This document shows positions 53,012-62,359 of a DNA stretch of 64,000 bases, in pieces. Source of the stretch: Caballeronia arationis (GTDB lineage Bacteria; Pseudomonadota; Gammaproteobacteria; Burkholderiales; Burkholderiaceae); contig NZ_FCOG02000005.1 of the NCBI RefSeq assembly GCF_001544975.2, positions 119,713 through 183,712 of the forward strand, in the 5' to 3' direction. The notes beneath the pieces are model-generated. The model searched no databases and was not told where the DNA came from. It saw only the letters and a program-made list of their open reading frames with translations. Position 1 is the stretch's first letter. Each line of letters begins with the position of its first letter. Made by a program: the position numbers and the translations under genes.

Positions 53012-53030
53012 TTATGCGTTTTGTGCATAA
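53012..53030 (-). promoter_or_regulatory. Inverted repeat upstream of gdhA, possible LysR-type operator
   Basis: TTATGC-N7-GCATAA, a perfect 6-7-6 repeat, lies 79 bases before the gdhA start and just after the 3' end of the LysR gene. The spacing suits a LysR-type T-N11-A site. Confidence 0.4.
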
Positions 53031-53042
53031 CGTCGGAGAAGC

Positions 53043-54014
53043 TTATCCCGCCTGGTTTTCCGGCGATGCCTTAAGCACTTCCTCACCTACTACGTCCCAC
53101 AGGCTGCGCGTGAGCGCCTGGCGCGGGTCGTCGCCCTGCGAGGCGAGCTTGTCGCGGTAGAGACGGATCTCCATCGTCAGCGTGAACTGACCGGCCGGTG
53201 TTCCGCGCGTTCCCCGGTCCAGCCGGATCAGGCGCCCCTCCTCGACCGCATCCTCGACGGCGCTATGCGGCAGGAACGCGACGCCGTGTCCCGCGAGCGC
53301 CATCGCCTTCAGGCCTTCGGCCATGTCGGTTTCATAGACCTTGTCGAGATGCGGGCGGGTCGGCGCGGTTGCGATGATCACCTCGGTCATGCGGCCGAGA
53401 TAGGCGTTCGGCGTGTATGACAAATATGGCGCCGGCGCCTCGGCGCTCGCGGGCAGCGTGTAGCGCGCACGGCCGCCCTTGCCGACCGCCGAAAACGGAC
53501 TGATCGGCTCGGTGCCGAGCGTGAGCATGTCGTAGCGCGCGGGATCTAGCGCGACCGGATGGCTCGGATGGTGATAGCCCATCACGAGATCGCAGCCACC
53601 TTCGACGAGCGAGAGCACCGCGTCGTGCACGTTCAGCGCGCGAAGTCTCGTGTGAATGCGTCCGAGGCGCGCTTCGATGCGTTGCAGCCAGCGCGGAAAA
53701 TAGGTGAGCGAGAGCGTGTGCGGCACGGCAAATTCGATCGTCGCGGTAGGCGCGCCGCCCTGGCCTCGCAGGAGCGTGCGCGCTTCATGGAACTGCGAAA
53801 GCATCGCGAGCGCCTGCTCGTAGAAGACCTGGCCGGCTTGCGTGAGGCGCGTCGGATACACCGAGCGGTCGATGAGTTCCGTTCCGAGCCACGCTTCGAG
53901 CGCCTGAATGCGCCGGGAGAACGCCGGCTGCGTGATGTGACGCAGTTCCGCCGAGCGGCTGAAGCTGCGCGTCTCCGCGAGCGAGACGAAGTCTTCGAGC
54001 CATTTGAGTTCCAT
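53043..54014 (-). CDS. LysR family transcriptional regulator
   Basis: The 323-residue regulator has the N-terminal helix-turn-helix MELKWLEDFVSLAETRSFSR-SAELRHITQPAFSRRIQALE and a substrate-binding domain. It reads toward gdhA and is divergent from the nitrate-type porter, so either could be its target. The effector cannot be read from sequence. Confidence 0.92.
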   Translation of the reverse strand: MELKWLEDFVSLAETRSFSRSAELRHITQPAFSRRIQALEAWLGTELIDRSVYPTRLTQAGQVFYEQALAMLSQFHEARTLLRGQGGAPTATIEFAVPHTLSLTYFPRWLQRIEARLGRIHTRLRALNVHDAVLSLVEGGCDLVMGYHHPSHPVALDPARYDMLTLGTEPISPFSAVGKGGRARYTLPASAEAPAPYLSYTPNAYLGRMTEVIIATAPTRPHLDKVYETDMAEGLKAMALAGHGVAFLPHSAVEDAVEEGRLIRLDRGTRGTPAGQFTLTMEIRLYRDKLASQGDDPRQALTRSLWDVVGEEVLKASPENQAG

Positions 54015-54127
54015 GCTGGTCTTTGCTCCTAATCCGCGCCCTCGGCGGCGAAGCCCGCATTTTAGCGGCGCGTGGACGCGTCGCGCGCCGCCCGACGATG
54101 CGTCATCGCACCATTCTCACGCAGCGC

Positions 54128-54142
54128 GCACCCGGGCGGTGC
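54128..54142 (+). promoter_or_regulatory. NtrC-type enhancer site
   Basis: GCACC-N5-GGTGC matches the NtrC consensus core exactly. It lies about 113 bases upstream of the sigma-54 element. A second GGTGC half-site occurs at 54160-54164. Confidence 0.55.
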
Positions 54143-54254
54143 TGCGCTGCAGTGTCGCCGGTGCGCTCGAATGCGCGACGCCGCTCCACTGTAACCGCGC
54201 TGGAACCCGCGCCAACATTCGCTCCCGGCGATCCGTCGAAAAGATGCACTCGAT

Positions 54255-54269
54255 TGGCATGATGCTTGC
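54255..54269 (+). promoter_or_regulatory. Sigma-54 promoter of the nitrate/nitrite porter gene
   Basis: TTGGCATG-N4-TTGC matches the -24/-12 consensus, with GG (54256-54257) and GC (54268-54269) 10 bases apart. Predicted start near 54281, about 62 bases before the ATG. The remaining part of the 328-bp gap 54015-54342 holds the divergent LysR promoter and nothing else recognisable. Confidence 0.65.
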
Positions 54270-54342
54270 GATTTCGGGGACCGCCCGCGCGCGACGACGA
54301 TCGACGACAGATGAATCGCGCCGCCCCATTCGAGGATCCTTG

Positions 54343-55740
54343 ATGAAAAATCTGACGACATCGCTGAAAAGCGGCAACTGGCGCTCGCTGCTCGCCTGCT
54401 TCCTGTACTTCGACACCGGCTTCACCGTCTGGGTGCTGTACGGCCCGCTCGCGCCGTTCATCAGCAAGGACATCGCGATGACGGCCGCGCAACAGGGCTT
54501 TCTCGTCGCGGTGCCGGTGCTGGCCGCCGCGATCCTCCGCGTGACGCTCGGCAACCTCTACCAGTCGACCGACGGACGGCGCGTCGCGCTGATGGGCGTC
54601 GTGCTCTCCTCCATTCCGACGATCGTACTGCCGCTCCTGCCGGGCGTGCCATCGTATTCGCTGATGCTCGTGCTCGGCGTCTTTCTCGGCATGGGCGGCG
54701 CGAGCTTCTCGGTTGCGTTGCCGATGGCGGGCAGCACCTATGCGCCCAAAGTCCAGGGCCTCGTGCTCGGGCTCGCGGCGGCGGGCAACATCGGCGCGGT
54801 GCTCGACGGCTTCCTGTTTCCGCATCTCGCCGAAGCGTTCGGCTGGAAGGTTTCGACGGCGGCCGCCTTGCCGCTCCTCGCGATCACGGCCATCGCGCTC
54901 TACGCATGGGCGGCGGACGCGGGCGAAAAGACCGGCAGCACGCTGCGCGCGCTGACGAGCTTCGCGGTCACGCTCGTCGGGCTGGTCGTGCTCGTGCTGG
55001 CCGTGCACGGCGGCGTGTTCGGCACCGGACGCACCGGCGTGCTGATGTTGCCGGTGATCGGTGCGCTGCTCGCGATCGCGGTGCTGCCGAAGCGCTATCG
55101 CGCGGTGCTCGGCGAGCGCGACACGTGGGTCATCATGCTGATCTACAGCATCACGTTCGGCGGTTTCGTCGGGATGTCGTCGTACGTGACGCTGCTCCTC
55201 ACGACGCTCTATCAGATGCCGAAGATCGAAGCCGGCCTCTTCATGGCGCTGCTGGCGTTTCTCGGCGCGATCGTGCGGCCGTTCGGCGGATATGTCGCGG
55301 ATCGCGTGACGGGCGTGCGCGCGCTCCTCGTGCTGCTCGCGGTGATTGCGGCCGCCGACTTCACGTTCGCGATCTGGATGCCGCCCGTCGCCGGCGGGAT
55401 CGTGCTGCTGATCTGCCTTTACATCGCGTTTGGCCTCGGCAACGGCTCGACGTTCCAGCTCGTCCCGCAACGCTGGAAGGGCAAGACCGGGCTGCTGTCA
55501 GGGATCGTCGGGGCCGCGGGCGGGATCGGCGGCTTCTACTTGCCGGTGATCATGGGCATCGCGAAGGAAAGCACCGGCAGCTACCAGATGGGCTTCGCGA
55601 CCTTCGGCGTGCTCGCGACCTGCGCGTTCGGCCTGCTGGTCGCGCTGCGCTCGCAATGGCTGCGCTGGGCGGCGCCGGCGATGGCCTTCGGCAGCGCGCA
55701 AGGCGGCGTGGCGATCTCGACGGTGCACGCGACGGAATAG
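54343..55740 (+). CDS. MFS nitrate/nitrite porter (NarK/NNP family)
   Basis: The 465-residue protein has about 12 membrane segments and the two NNP nitrate signatures: GMGGASFSVALPMAGSTYAP...AAGNIGA in the first half and SGIVGAAGGIGGFYLP in the second. An assimilatory import or nitrite-exchange role fits. GAGGA precedes the ATG. A sigma-54 promoter and NtrC site upstream support nitrogen control. The nitrate reductase itself is not in the window. Confidence 0.9.
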   Translation: MKNLTTSLKSGNWRSLLACFLYFDTGFTVWVLYGPLAPFISKDIAMTAAQQGFLVAVPVLAAAILRVTLGNLYQSTDGRRVALMGVVLSSIPTIVLPLLPGVPSYSLMLVLGVFLGMGGASFSVALPMAGSTYAPKVQGLVLGLAAAGNIGAVLDGFLFPHLAEAFGWKVSTAAALPLLAITAIALYAWAADAGEKTGSTLRALTSFAVTLVGLVVLVLAVHGGVFGTGRTGVLMLPVIGALLAIAVLPKRYRAVLGERDTWVIMLIYSITFGGFVGMSSYVTLLLTTLYQMPKIEAGLFMALLAFLGAIVRPFGGYVADRVTGVRALLVLLAVIAAADFTFAIWMPPVAGGIVLLICLYIAFGLGNGSTFQLVPQRWKGKTGLLSGIVGAAGGIGGFYLPVIMGIAKESTGSYQMGFATFGVLATCAFGLLVALRSQWLRWAAPAMAFGSAQGGVAISTVHATE

Positions 55741-55764
55741 CCCTCGCAGCAGGTCTGCAGCACG

Positions 55765-55799
55765 AAGCGCCGATGCTCTCCAGTATCGGCGCTTTTTTT
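55765..55799 (+). terminator. Terminator after the nitrate/nitrite porter gene
   Basis: AAGCGCCGAT-N10-ATCGGCGCTT followed by T; its T tract touches the stop codon of the converging ABC exporter gene. Confidence 0.8.
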
Positions 55800-57708
55800 A
55801 AGCCCGCGCCGTGTCCTGCTGATCCAGCGCTTCCCGATCGACTCGCGGCTCTGCCGCTCGCTGCTGCTGCAGCGCCCACATCTGCGAGAAAAGGCCTCCG
55901 GCGAGCAACAGCTCGGCATGCGTCCCGCGCTCGACGATGCGCCCGTGATCCATCACGATGATCTGCTCCGCATGCACGACCGTGGAAAGCCGGTGCGCGA
56001 TGATGAGCGTCGTCCGCTCGCGCGCGATCGAATCGAGTTCATGCTGGATCGCGCGTTCGGACTTCGAATCGAGCGCGGACGTCGCTTCGTCGAAGATCAG
56101 GAGCGGCGGGTTCTTGAGGAGCGTTCGCGCAATCGCGACGCGCTGCTTCTCGCCGCCCGACAGTTTCAGCCCGCGCTCGCCGACCGGCGTGTCGTACCCG
56201 GCCGGCAGGCTTTCGATGAAATCGTGGATATGCGCCGCACGCGCGGCCGCGATCACTTCGTCGCGCGTCGCCGACGGACGCCCGTAAGCGATGTTGTAGT
56301 AAATCGAATCGTTGAAGAGCACCGTGTCCTGCGGCACGATGCCGATCGCCGCGCGCAGCGAATCCTGCGTGACGTCGCGAATGTCCTGTCCGTCGATCAG
56401 GATGCGCCCGCCGTGTGTGCGGTCGAGATCGTAGAAGCGAAACAGCAGGCGCCCGAGCGTCGACTTGCCCGAGCCGCTGTGACCGACCACCGCGGTTGTC
56501 GTGCCCGCGGCAATCGTGAAATCGACGTCGTGCAGGATCGGCCGCGCGGCTTCGTAGCCGAAGCTGACGTTCTCGAAACGCACCGCCGCGCCGCCGACGA
56601 CGAGCGCCTCTGCACCGGGCGCATCGGGCACTTCGCGGCCCGCCGCGAGCAGCGTGAACATGCGGTCCATGTCGGTGAGGCTTTGCTTCAGCTCGCGGTA
56701 CACCACGCCCAGGAAGTTCAGCGGAATGTAGAGCTGCAGCATGAACGTGTTGATGAGCACGAGATCGCCGAGCGTGAGCCGTCCCGCCATCACGCCTTGC
56801 GTCGCGCGCCAGAGAATGAACACGAGCCCGGTGCCGATGATCGTCTGCTGCCCGAAATTCAGCATCGACAGCGAACGCTGCGACTTGATCGCGGCCGTCC
56901 GGTAGCGCTTCAGGTTTTCGTCGTAGCGGTCAGCTTCCCACTGCTCGTTGCCGAAGTACTTTACCGTCTCGTAGTTCAGCAGCGAATCGATCGCGCGCGA
57001 GTTCGCCTTCGAATCGAGATCGTTCATCGTGCGCCGGAAGTGCGTGCGCCACTCGGTCACCTTCACGGTGAACACGATATACACGACGAGCGCGATGAAC
57101 GTGACGATCGCGTAGTACGCCTCGTACTTCGTCACGAAGAAGCCGAGCACGAGGCCGACTTCGACGAGCGTCGGCAGGATGCTGTAGAGCGAATACGACA
57201 CGAGCTGCTGGATGCCGCGCGTCCCGCGCTCGATGTCGCGGGACATGCCGCCCGTCTGCCGTTCGAGGTGAAAGCGCAGCGACAACGAATGCAGATGGCG
57301 GAACACGCGCAGCGCGAGCGTGCGCACGGCGCTCTCGGTCACCTTCGCGAAGAGGATCTCGCGCAGCTCGGTGAAGAGCGATGTGGACAGCCGCACGACT
57401 GCATACGCCACGACGAGCAATCCGATCCCGCCGATCAGCACGATGCCGGGCGAATCGTTCGCGCGGCCAAGCGCCGTGAGATGCTGCACGGAGTCGAGAC
57501 CATCGACGATCTTCTTCATCACGATCGGCACGCCCAGATTCGCGACCTTCGCGCCGATCAGGCAGGTAAGCGCGAACGCCACACGCCACTTGTAGGTCGT
57601 CAGATACGGCAGCAGCGAGCGGATGGTCTGCCAGTCGTTGCGCGGGCCCTTCTGGAGCGGTGCCGGCTCGGCGTTCGAGGAACTGGATGAATTGGAAGAG
57701 CGGCGCAT
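55798..57708 (-). CDS. ATM1/HMT1-type ABC exporter (fused permease and ATPase)
   Basis: The 636-residue half-transporter has a Ser/Asn-rich N-terminal tail, a six-helix exporter domain (about residues 40-330, with KWRVAFALTCLIGAKVANLG), and an ATPase with Walker A VVGHSGSGKST, signature LSGGEKQRVAIARTL and Walker B LLIFDEATSALD. The AKVANLGVPIVMKKIVD and NYETVKYFGNE motifs are typical of the Atm1 group, which exports glutathione-linked sulfur or metal species. The ATG at 57708 is chosen because upstream sequence is not family-like. Confidence 0.92.
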   Translation of the reverse strand: MRRSSNSSSSSNAEPAPLQKGPRNDWQTIRSLLPYLTTYKWRVAFALTCLIGAKVANLGVPIVMKKIVDGLDSVQHLTALGRANDSPGIVLIGGIGLLVVAYAVVRLSTSLFTELREILFAKVTESAVRTLALRVFRHLHSLSLRFHLERQTGGMSRDIERGTRGIQQLVSYSLYSILPTLVEVGLVLGFFVTKYEAYYAIVTFIALVVYIVFTVKVTEWRTHFRRTMNDLDSKANSRAIDSLLNYETVKYFGNEQWEADRYDENLKRYRTAAIKSQRSLSMLNFGQQTIIGTGLVFILWRATQGVMAGRLTLGDLVLINTFMLQLYIPLNFLGVVYRELKQSLTDMDRMFTLLAAGREVPDAPGAEALVVGGAAVRFENVSFGYEAARPILHDVDFTIAAGTTTAVVGHSGSGKSTLGRLLFRFYDLDRTHGGRILIDGQDIRDVTQDSLRAAIGIVPQDTVLFNDSIYYNIAYGRPSATRDEVIAAARAAHIHDFIESLPAGYDTPVGERGLKLSGGEKQRVAIARTLLKNPPLLIFDEATSALDSKSERAIQHELDSIARERTTLIIAHRLSTVVHAEQIIVMDHGRIVERGTHAELLLAGGLFSQMWALQQQRAAEPRVDREALDQQDTARA

Positions 57709-57962
57709 GAATTGGGGATCGGCATGGGCACGCGGCGCGCCGGTCGTGACCGGTGCGCGGGCAGCGCTGTATCGCGGTATCGCGGGGCGGGAGCACGTCG
57801 AGGGCGCATGCTTTCCCGTACAATCCGATGAACCGGGCAGCCGTCCTGCACTGTCGTGCACTTGCAGGCGCGGCCGTCGTGGCATCGTTTCACGCGTTCA
57901 TTGTCGCAGATGGCGGCATCCACCGCTCACGACTGCTCAAGCGCCCTTACCGGACACCACCG

Positions 57963-58358
57963 ATGACCGACTCGATACAACTTCCAGACAAGCCGGTCGC
58001 GCTGCGCGTGATGCCGCAGCCCGCCGATTCGAACGTCCACGGCGACGTGTTCGGCGGCTGGATCATGGCGCAGGTCGACATCGCCGGATCGATTCCCGCC
58101 AGCCGCCGCGCGAACGGACGCGTCGCGACCATCTCGGTGAACTCGTTCATCTTCAAGCAGCCGGTGTTCGTCGGCGACCTGCTGAGCTTCTATGCCGAAG
58201 TCGTGAAGACGGGCAACACGTCGGTCACGGTGTCGGTCGAGGTGTACGCGCAGCGCATGCGCCTGAACGGCGAAGTCGTGAAGGTAACGGAAGCGATGCT
58301 TACCTACGTCGCCACCGACCGCGACCGCCGCCCTCGCGCGCTGCCGGCCATCGACTGA
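57963..58358 (+). CDS. Acyl-CoA thioesterase, YciA-like hot-dog protein
   Basis: The 131-residue protein has the hot-dog fold motif DSNVHGDVFGGWIMAQVDIAGS with the catalytic Asp, and ISVNSFIFKQPVFVGDLLSF. YciA-type enzymes hydrolyse a broad set of acyl-CoAs. It is divergent from the ABC exporter gene and converges with the GGDEF/EAL gene. Confidence 0.93.
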   Translation: MTDSIQLPDKPVALRVMPQPADSNVHGDVFGGWIMAQVDIAGSIPASRRANGRVATISVNSFIFKQPVFVGDLLSFYAEVVKTGNTSVTVSVEVYAQRMRLNGEVVKVTEAMLTYVATDRDRRPRALPAID

Positions 58359-58370
58359 AGACTGTCGCGC

Positions 58371-61300
58371 TCAGTTCAATGTGATCCCGTGCTGCAACAG
58401 CCCGGGAATGTCGTCGCGCGGCATCGGCCGGGAAAAATAGTAGCCCTGCATCTCGTCGCAATCGCGTGCGCGCAGGAATTCGTGCTGCGCGGACGTCTCG
58501 ACGCCCTCTGCGATCACCTGCAATTCCAGCGAATGTGCGAGCGCGATGATCGCCGACGTGATCGTTTCGTCGTCGCCGCATGAGCCGATGTCGGCGACGA
58601 ACGATCGGTCGATCTTGAGCCGGTGCACCGGAAAGCGCTTCAGATAGGCGAGGCTCGAATAGCCGGTGCCGAAGTCGTCGATCGCGATGCCGATACCGAG
58701 CGCGGACAGCTCCGCCAGCATCGTGATCGCTTCCTCGGCGTTGCGCATGATGGTGCTCTCGGTGAGTTCGAGTTCGAGATACTTCGGCTCCAGCCCGGTT
58801 TCCTCCAGCACCGACGTCACGAGCCGCGCGATGTCGCGTTGCTGGAACTGCCGCGCCGACAGGTTCACCGAGACTCTCGCGGCAGGCAATCCGGCATCCT
58901 GCCACGCCTTGTTCTGCCGGCACGCTTCGCGCAGCACCCACTCCGAGAGCGGCCCGATCAGCCCGCTTTCCTCCGCCACCGGAATGAACGACGCCGGCGA
59001 CACGAGCCCGTGTTCGGGGTCCATCCAGCGCACGAGCGCCTCGATGCCGACGATGCCGCCCGTCGTCATGTCGACCTGCGGCTGGTAGTGAAGGATGAAC
59101 TCGCCATCGCGCAGCGCGCGCCGCAGACGCCGCTCGACGTTCATCCGCGCACCGACGCTCGCATTCATCTCCGGCAGATAGAACTGGAACGTGTTGCGGC
59201 CCATGTCCTTCGCGCGGTACATCGCGAGGTCGGCTTTCTTCAGCACGGTCTCGGCGTCGTCGCCGTCCTGCGGGAAAAGGCTCGCGCCCATGCTGCAGCC
59301 GACATACAGCTCCGTGCCGTCGAGCCACACCGGTTCGGAGATCGCCGCGCGCACGCGCTCCATCCACTCGATCAGCGCCGTTTCGTCGGCGAAGTCAGGC
59401 AGCACGATCACGAACTCGTCGCCGCCGTGACGCGCCACCGTGTCACCCGGGCGCGCACAGCGCGCGAGCCGTTCCCCGACCACCGCGAGCAGCCGGTCGC
59501 CGACACTATGGCCGAGGCTGTCGTTGACGTTCTTGAAGCCGTCGAGATCGATGAACACGACCGACAGCTTCGTGTCGTGCCGCCGTGCATGGTCGATGGC
59601 GTGCTGCAAGCGCTCGCGCAGCAGGTTGCGGTTCGGCAGGCGCGTAAGCGTGTCGTAGTTCGCCTGATATTCCAGTTGTTCCTGATAGCGGATCAGGTCG
59701 GTGACGTCGTTGATCACGCCGATGTGATGCGTCGTATGGCCGTTCACGTCCGGCACGGGAGCGACGAACAGCTGGTTCCAGAACAGCGCGCCGTCCTTGC
59801 GGTAGTTGCGCAGCACCGCGCTCACTTCGCGGTTGGCCTCGAGGCCGCGGCGAATGGTGTCGAGCCCTTCCTGGTCCGGCTCGTCGCCCTGCAGGAAGCG
59901 GCAGTCGCGGCCGATCACCTCGGCCGGATCGTAGCCCGTGATGCGCTTGAACGCCGGATTCGCATACTCGATCACATTGCCGCCGTTCGCCGGGCCGGTG
60001 ATCAGGAGCGCGTTGACGCTCGCGTCGAGTGCGCGGCTTTGCAGACGCAGCGCGAGCTCCGAGCGCTTTCTTTCCGTCACGTCGTGATACGAACCGAGCA
60101 CGCCGATGATCCGCCCTTCACCGTCGGTGAGCGGCAGCTTGCTCGTGACCACAGTTCGCAGCGTGTCGCCGACCAGGATGTCGCGCTCGAAGTGCATTTT
60201 CGGCACGCTCGTCATGACCACTTCCTCGTCATCGGCGCGCAGCACGTGGGCGAAGGCGCCCCACGGCAACTCGTCGTCGGTCTTGCCGAGCACCTGCTCG
60301 TTGTAGGACAGGCCGGCGTCGCGCGCGAATGCGTTGTTGCAGCCGAGATAACGCGAGTCGCGATCCTTCCAGAACACGCGCTGCGGAATGTTGTCGATCA
60401 CGGCTTCGAGCATCTCGTTCGAACGCCGCGCCTCGGCTTCGGCGTTGATTCGGTCGGTCACATCGTTCGCGAGCATGAAGAGGCCCGGCCGACCCGAATA
60501 GACGAGTGCGTGATACGAGACGTCCGCGCTGATCGACTTGCCGTCCCTGTGCCGGTGCCGCCAAACTCCCGCCGAGCGTTGCCCCGGCGCTTCGTCGTTC
60601 CCGCCCCGCGCGAGCCGCGCGGCGAACAGGTCGAAGTCGTCCGCGCAGTGCAGGTCACGCAGCGTGAGGTTCATGAACTCCGGCTCGGTGTAACCGTAAT
60701 GCTGGAGCGCCGCCGGGTTCACGGCGACGAAGCGCATCGTCTCGCTATCGACGATCCACATCGGCACGGGATGCGAGTCAAATAGTCCGCGAAAGCGTTC
60801 GTTGCTGCGCTGCATCGCACGGGCGATGCGCAGCTTGCCGCGCGCCGAACGCTCGTGGCTCGCGAAGGTGTAGATCAGCACGCCGCTGCCCGCAAGCATC
60901 GTGACGATCAGAAGCAGCATCGCCTGGCCGGACGCCTGCGTCGAGACATCGAGCGCCGAGGTCAGCGCAGTGTCCTCGCGGGCGCGCAGCGCAGCGAGTT
61001 CTTCGTCGACGGCCTGCTGGTCTTCCGCCATCTGCACGAAAAGCGCATCGACCCAGTCACGCGGCGCGCCGGTTCTGGCCTTCGCCGCCCGCTCGAACGC
61101 GGACCGAGAGTCGCGCTTCATGACGGCGACCGCGCGCGCGAGCGCGTCGAACGCACCGTCCATGCCCGGCTCGATCGCGAGTTGAGCGCGCAGGCTGCTT
61201 TCGAGCGCGTCGATATGCGCGGTACGCGCGTCGCGGACGGCGGCCGAGTCCAGCGTGCCGGTCGCCTCGAAGCGGCTGAGTACGGTCAGATTTTCGCCGA

Positions 61301-61472
61301 GCGTGCTGCGGTAGGCGTCCAGGTCGCGCATCAGGCTCATCGAACGCAGCGTGCGCGCGTCGGCCTCGCTCTGACCGCTGATCTGCCGGTAAGCGACGAA
61401 CGCATTCGCGCCGAGCGCGAGAAGCACGACAGCGACATTGATCAGCAGGCGCCTGGAAAAGAATGGGATCAT
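58371..61472 (-). CDS. PAS-PAS-LOV-GGDEF-EAL cyclic-di-GMP protein
   Basis: The 1033-residue inner-membrane protein has membrane helices at about 10-28 and 182-203 flanking a periplasmic sensor. Three PAS domains follow (about 225-340, 350-470, 485-595); the third is LOV-like, with GRDCRFLQG (C524) and NYRKDG...FWN. The diguanylate cyclase site RHGGDEF (683-687) and inhibitory RPGD (674-677) are intact. The EAL domain keeps its motifs ([37 protein letters not shown]), so both synthesis and breakdown of c-di-GMP are possible. Confidence 0.93.
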   Translation of the reverse strand: MIPFFSRRLLINVAVVLLALGANAFVAYRQISGQSEADARTLRSMSLMRDLDAYRSTLGENLTVLSRFEATGTLDSAAVRDARTAHIDALESSLRAQLAIEPGMDGAFDALARAVAVMKRDSRSAFERAAKARTGAPRDWVDALFVQMAEDQQAVDEELAALRAREDTALTSALDVSTQASGQAMLLLIVTMLAGSGVLIYTFASHERSARGKLRIARAMQRSNERFRGLFDSHPVPMWIVDSETMRFVAVNPAALQHYGYTEPEFMNLTLRDLHCADDFDLFAARLARGGNDEAPGQRSAGVWRHRHRDGKSISADVSYHALVYSGRPGLFMLANDVTDRINAEAEARRSNEMLEAVIDNIPQRVFWKDRDSRYLGCNNAFARDAGLSYNEQVLGKTDDELPWGAFAHVLRADDEEVVMTSVPKMHFERDILVGDTLRTVVTSKLPLTDGEGRIIGVLGSYHDVTERKRSELALRLQSRALDASVNALLITGPANGGNVIEYANPAFKRITGYDPAEVIGRDCRFLQGDEPDQEGLDTIRRGLEANREVSAVLRNYRKDGALFWNQLFVAPVPDVNGHTTHHIGVINDVTDLIRYQEQLEYQANYDTLTRLPNRNLLRERLQHAIDHARRHDTKLSVVFIDLDGFKNVNDSLGHSVGDRLLAVVGERLARCARPGDTVARHGGDEFVIVLPDFADETALIEWMERVRAAISEPVWLDGTELYVGCSMGASLFPQDGDDAETVLKKADLAMYRAKDMGRNTFQFYLPEMNASVGARMNVERRLRRALRDGEFILHYQPQVDMTTGGIVGIEALVRWMDPEHGLVSPASFIPVAEESGLIGPLSEWVLREACRQNKAWQDAGLPAARVSVNLSARQFQQRDIARLVTSVLEETGLEPKYLELELTESTIMRNAEEAITMLAELSALGIGIAIDDFGTGYSSLAYLKRFPVHRLKIDRSFVADIGSCGDDETITSAIIALAHSLELQVIAEGVETSAQHEFLRARDCDEMQGYYFSRPMPRDDIPGLLQHGITLN

Positions 61473-61686
61473 GGGCTACAGGCGTCATCCGTGAAAGCAG
61501 GCGCGGATGCGGTTTCGCAAGCGCCGCTGAAAATCGGCGCACGAAGCCGGCGCGCGGACCCGTCGTCCACGCCGCGATCTCTGGATAACGGCAGCCAGGC
61601 CGCCGGGTTTAGGGCGACAGCCGAAAAAAATCCCTGAAGTGCTTAAATGCGGTCGCTCGAAGGGTCAGCGAAGACCGCGCGCCGAT

Positions 61687-62166
61687 TCACTCCGCGAGCC
61701 CGAATTCGCGCATGGCGGGCAGGAAGTCGTGATTCAGCTCGCCCGTGCGGCGCGCGAGCTTCGCGAGCGCGTAACGCTGGAACGGGTCGAGTGCGCCCCA
61801 GTGCGACAGGCTCGGCGCGCTCACACCCGCCAGGCTGCTCTGCCGTATGACCGTCTCGGGTACGGCGTCGGCGTGGGCCCAGACCGGATCGGCGTCGGGC
61901 GTAAACTTCTCGGGCTCGGCGCTCGCATGCGTGCGCAGCATCTCGTCGATCGCGCGATCGAAGTTCGGCTCGATCTCGCTGTCCGCTTCGACCGGGAAGC
62001 GTGCGAGCAGCACGCGGTCGTCGTGAGGGAGCATCTGCCATTGATCGAGCGTTATCCGCAGACCAAAGCGATCGAGGTTGAAACGCACGGCAAGGGGAAT
62101 GAAGCGCAGGTTTTCGGACGACTCGACTTCGAATTCGAACAGACGCGCGGCGTCGTAAAGTCCCAT
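61687..62166 (-). CDS. Nitrate reductase associated protein
   Basis: The 159-residue protein matches the nitrate reductase associated family (Nitr_red_assoc, NarM in cyanobacteria), with LFEFEVESSENLRFIPLAVRF and LDRFGLRITLDQWQMLP near the N-terminus. NarM is needed for assimilatory nitrate reductase activity in cyanobacteria; the role here is inferred. TACAAT lies 67 bases upstream. fdhD is divergent. Confidence 0.82.
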   Translation of the reverse strand: MGLYDAARLFEFEVESSENLRFIPLAVRFNLDRFGLRITLDQWQMLPHDDRVLLARFPVEADSEIEPNFDRAIDEMLRTHASAEPEKFTPDADPVWAHADAVPETVIRQSSLAGVSAPSLSHWGALDPFQRYALAKLARRTGELNHDFLPAMREFGLAE

Positions 62167-62359
62167 GACAGTTGCCTCGTTGGCGTGATGGCGAGCATCG
62201 GCATGCTTCGCCGGCTTAAGTTATTGTAGGGCCTCGGATGACAAATATACCCACAGTTGCGGCGCCCCTGCATGGGGTCGCGCACGCTCCTTTGTCGATC
62301 CGGGCAGCAAACGTTATGCCCGTGCCTTCATCGCGGGCAGCTCCAGGGAAAACAGCAAA

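Noticed and set aside
62262..62284. Short GC-rich hairpin upstream of fdhD as a molybdenum cofactor riboswitch
   Set aside because: It has only a few base pairs around a CCCTGCATGGGG core and none of the multi-helix structure of the Moco motif.
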